Positions 5,069 to 5,990 of a stretch of DNA of 5,990 nucleotides are shown here, in pieces; the first letter of the stretch is position 1; every line of letters starts with the position of its first letter. A model generated the notes under the pieces. The model was not told the origin of the DNA. It searched no databases and saw only the letters and a program-made list of their open reading frames with translations. The stretch is from Thermoflexales bacterium. GTDB lineage: Bacteria > Chloroflexota > Anaerolineae > B4-G1 > SLSP01. The position numbers and the translations under genes were made by a program. The stretch lies in contig WFQZ01000078.1 of the NCBI GenBank assembly GCA_015486785.1, positions 1 through 5,990 of the forward strand. Reading direction: 5' to 3'.

Positions 5069-5990
5069 ATGAAAACGCGATACATTGGGAACGTAACCAC
5101 ACAGAATGTAGACGGCCCCGATAAGGTGACCGGTCGGGCAAAGTACGTCGCCGACATGACTATGCCGGACATGCTGTACGCCAAAGTGCTGCACAGTCCG
5201 GTGCCCCACGCCCGCATCCTGCGGCTGGATGTATCCCCCGCGCTGGCTATCCCCGGCGTGCGGGCGGCGATCACCTCCGATGACTTTGTAGAGTACGGCA
5301 ACTTCGGCTTCCCCGTCAAGGATATGTACATCCTAGCCTTCCAGAAAGTGCGCTACGTGGGCGATCCTATCGCCGTTGTGGCGGCGGAAACGCCTGAGGC
5401 GGCCCAAGCCGGCGTTGAGGCCATCGTGCTAGAGTTGGAAGAACTGCCGGTGGTGGCCGATATGACATCGGCACTGTCCCCTACAGCGTCCTTGGTGCCC
5501 CTCACCGCCCCGATGGAGCAAGGCAACCTCTGCGCGGAAGACATCGTGCGCAACGGCGATCCCGGCCCGCTGCTAGCGGATTCTGCGGTCGTGCTGGAGC
5601 AGCGTTACGAGTTTCCTCACCAGGAACAGGCTTACATTGAGCCGGAAGCGGTGTTAGCAGTCCCCGAACCGGACGGCGGCGTGACCGTCTTCACCAACAA
5701 CCAGAGTCCCTTTGAATGCCGCGACGTGCTCGTGGAGACGTTGGGACTTCCGCCGGAGGCGGTGCGCATCGTGCAACCACCGGTGGGCGGAGCGTTCGGC
5801 GGCAAAGATGAGCCGCTTTATCAATGCTCGGCCCAAGCAGCGCGGCTGGCGATGTACACCGGCAGACCGGTGAAGCTGGTCTTCACCCGCGAGGAATCGC
5901 TGATGACCTCGTACAAACGCCAGGCGATGAACATCCACTTGCGGATCGGCGCGGATCAAGACGGGAATCTCACCGCCGCCCAGGCGACCT
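5069..5990 (+). CDS. Molybdenum hydroxylase (xanthine dehydrogenase family), molybdenum-binding subunit, N-terminal part
   Basis: The catalytic large subunit (XdhA/CoxL-like), open to the window end: 307 residues of an expected 750-800. The N-terminus VDGPDKVTGRAKYVADM (14-30) and VRYVGDPIAVVAAET (94-108) belong to the first, aldehyde oxidase/xanthine dehydrogenase a/b hammerhead domain. EQAYIEPEAVLAV (186-198), FTNNQSPFECRDVL (208-221) and PPVGGAFGGKDEP (237-249) mark the start of the molybdopterin-binding domain; GGAFGGK is the cofactor-binding signature. The EPEA version of the central motif recalls xanthine/purine hydroxylases more than CO dehydrogenase, but this is weak evidence. The active-site loop and catalytic glutamate lie beyond the window. 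Start: ATG at 5069 has GAGGG (5060-5064) 4 nt before it; the adjacent in-frame ATG at 5066 is only 1 nt from it. The gene overlaps no other and should be co-transcribed with the iron-sulfur subunit. Confidence 0.94.
   Translation, partial: MKTRYIGNVTTQNVDGPDKVTGRAKYVADMTMPDMLYAKVLHSPVPHARILRLDVSPALAIPGVRAAITSDDFVEYGNFGFPVKDMYILAFQKVRYVGDPIAVVAAETPEAAQAGVEAIVLELEELPVVADMTSALSPTASLVPLTAPMEQGNLCAEDIVRNGDPGPLLADSAVVLEQRYEFPHQEQAYIEPEAVLAVPEPDGGVTVFTNNQSPFECRDVLVETLGLPPEAVRIVQPPVGGAFGGKDEPLYQCSAQAARLAMYTGRPVKLVFTREESLMTSYKRQAMNIHLRIGADQDGNLTAAQAT

Overview
The window is ordinary bacterial chromosome with tightly packed genes, clear Shine-Dalgarno sites and sigma70-type promoters. G+C is moderately high by eye. 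The gene content (MetRS without a C-terminal extension, RlmN, MgsA, and a molybdenum hydroxylase with its own MocA-like enzyme) fits a free-living bacterium. The protein style is compatible with Chloroflexota, but that is a weak impression and not a demonstrated placement.

Left part (1-632, plus strand): the 3' end of methionyl-tRNA synthetase is followed by a tRNA-Lys(UUU) gene. The tRNA has its own near-consensus promoter and a strong rho-independent terminator.

Middle (647-4380, minus strand): five genes run leftwards. In transcription order they are a GYD-domain protein, a protein resembling the ImmA/IrrE (DUF955) fold without its zinc motif, a two-domain protein joining a MocA-like nucleotidyltransferase to a NagD-like HAD phosphatase, the 23S rRNA/tRNA methyltransferase RlmN, and methylglyoxal synthase MgsA. 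Genes 1-2 are coupled (1-nt gap). Genes 3-5 are coupled (8-nt overlap, then 3-nt gap). The two groups are separated by 75 nt containing a perfect 12-bp inverted repeat that could be a terminator or attenuator.

Right part (4381-5990): a 195-bp divergent intergenic region carries a promoter facing each way. To its right, on the plus strand, are the [2Fe-2S] subunit and the N-terminal half of the molybdenum-binding subunit of a xanthine dehydrogenase-family hydroxylase. That gene is cut by the window end.

The likely functional link is cofactor supply. Xanthine dehydrogenase-family enzymes in bacteria often need molybdopterin cytosine dinucleotide, which MocA makes, and a MocA-like domain is encoded about 1 kb away on the opposite strand. 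Its fusion to a HAD phosphatase is the most unusual item here. The GYD/IrrE-like pair lies between them and has no assigned role. No CRISPR array, transposon, phage gene or clearly new defence-type system was found.
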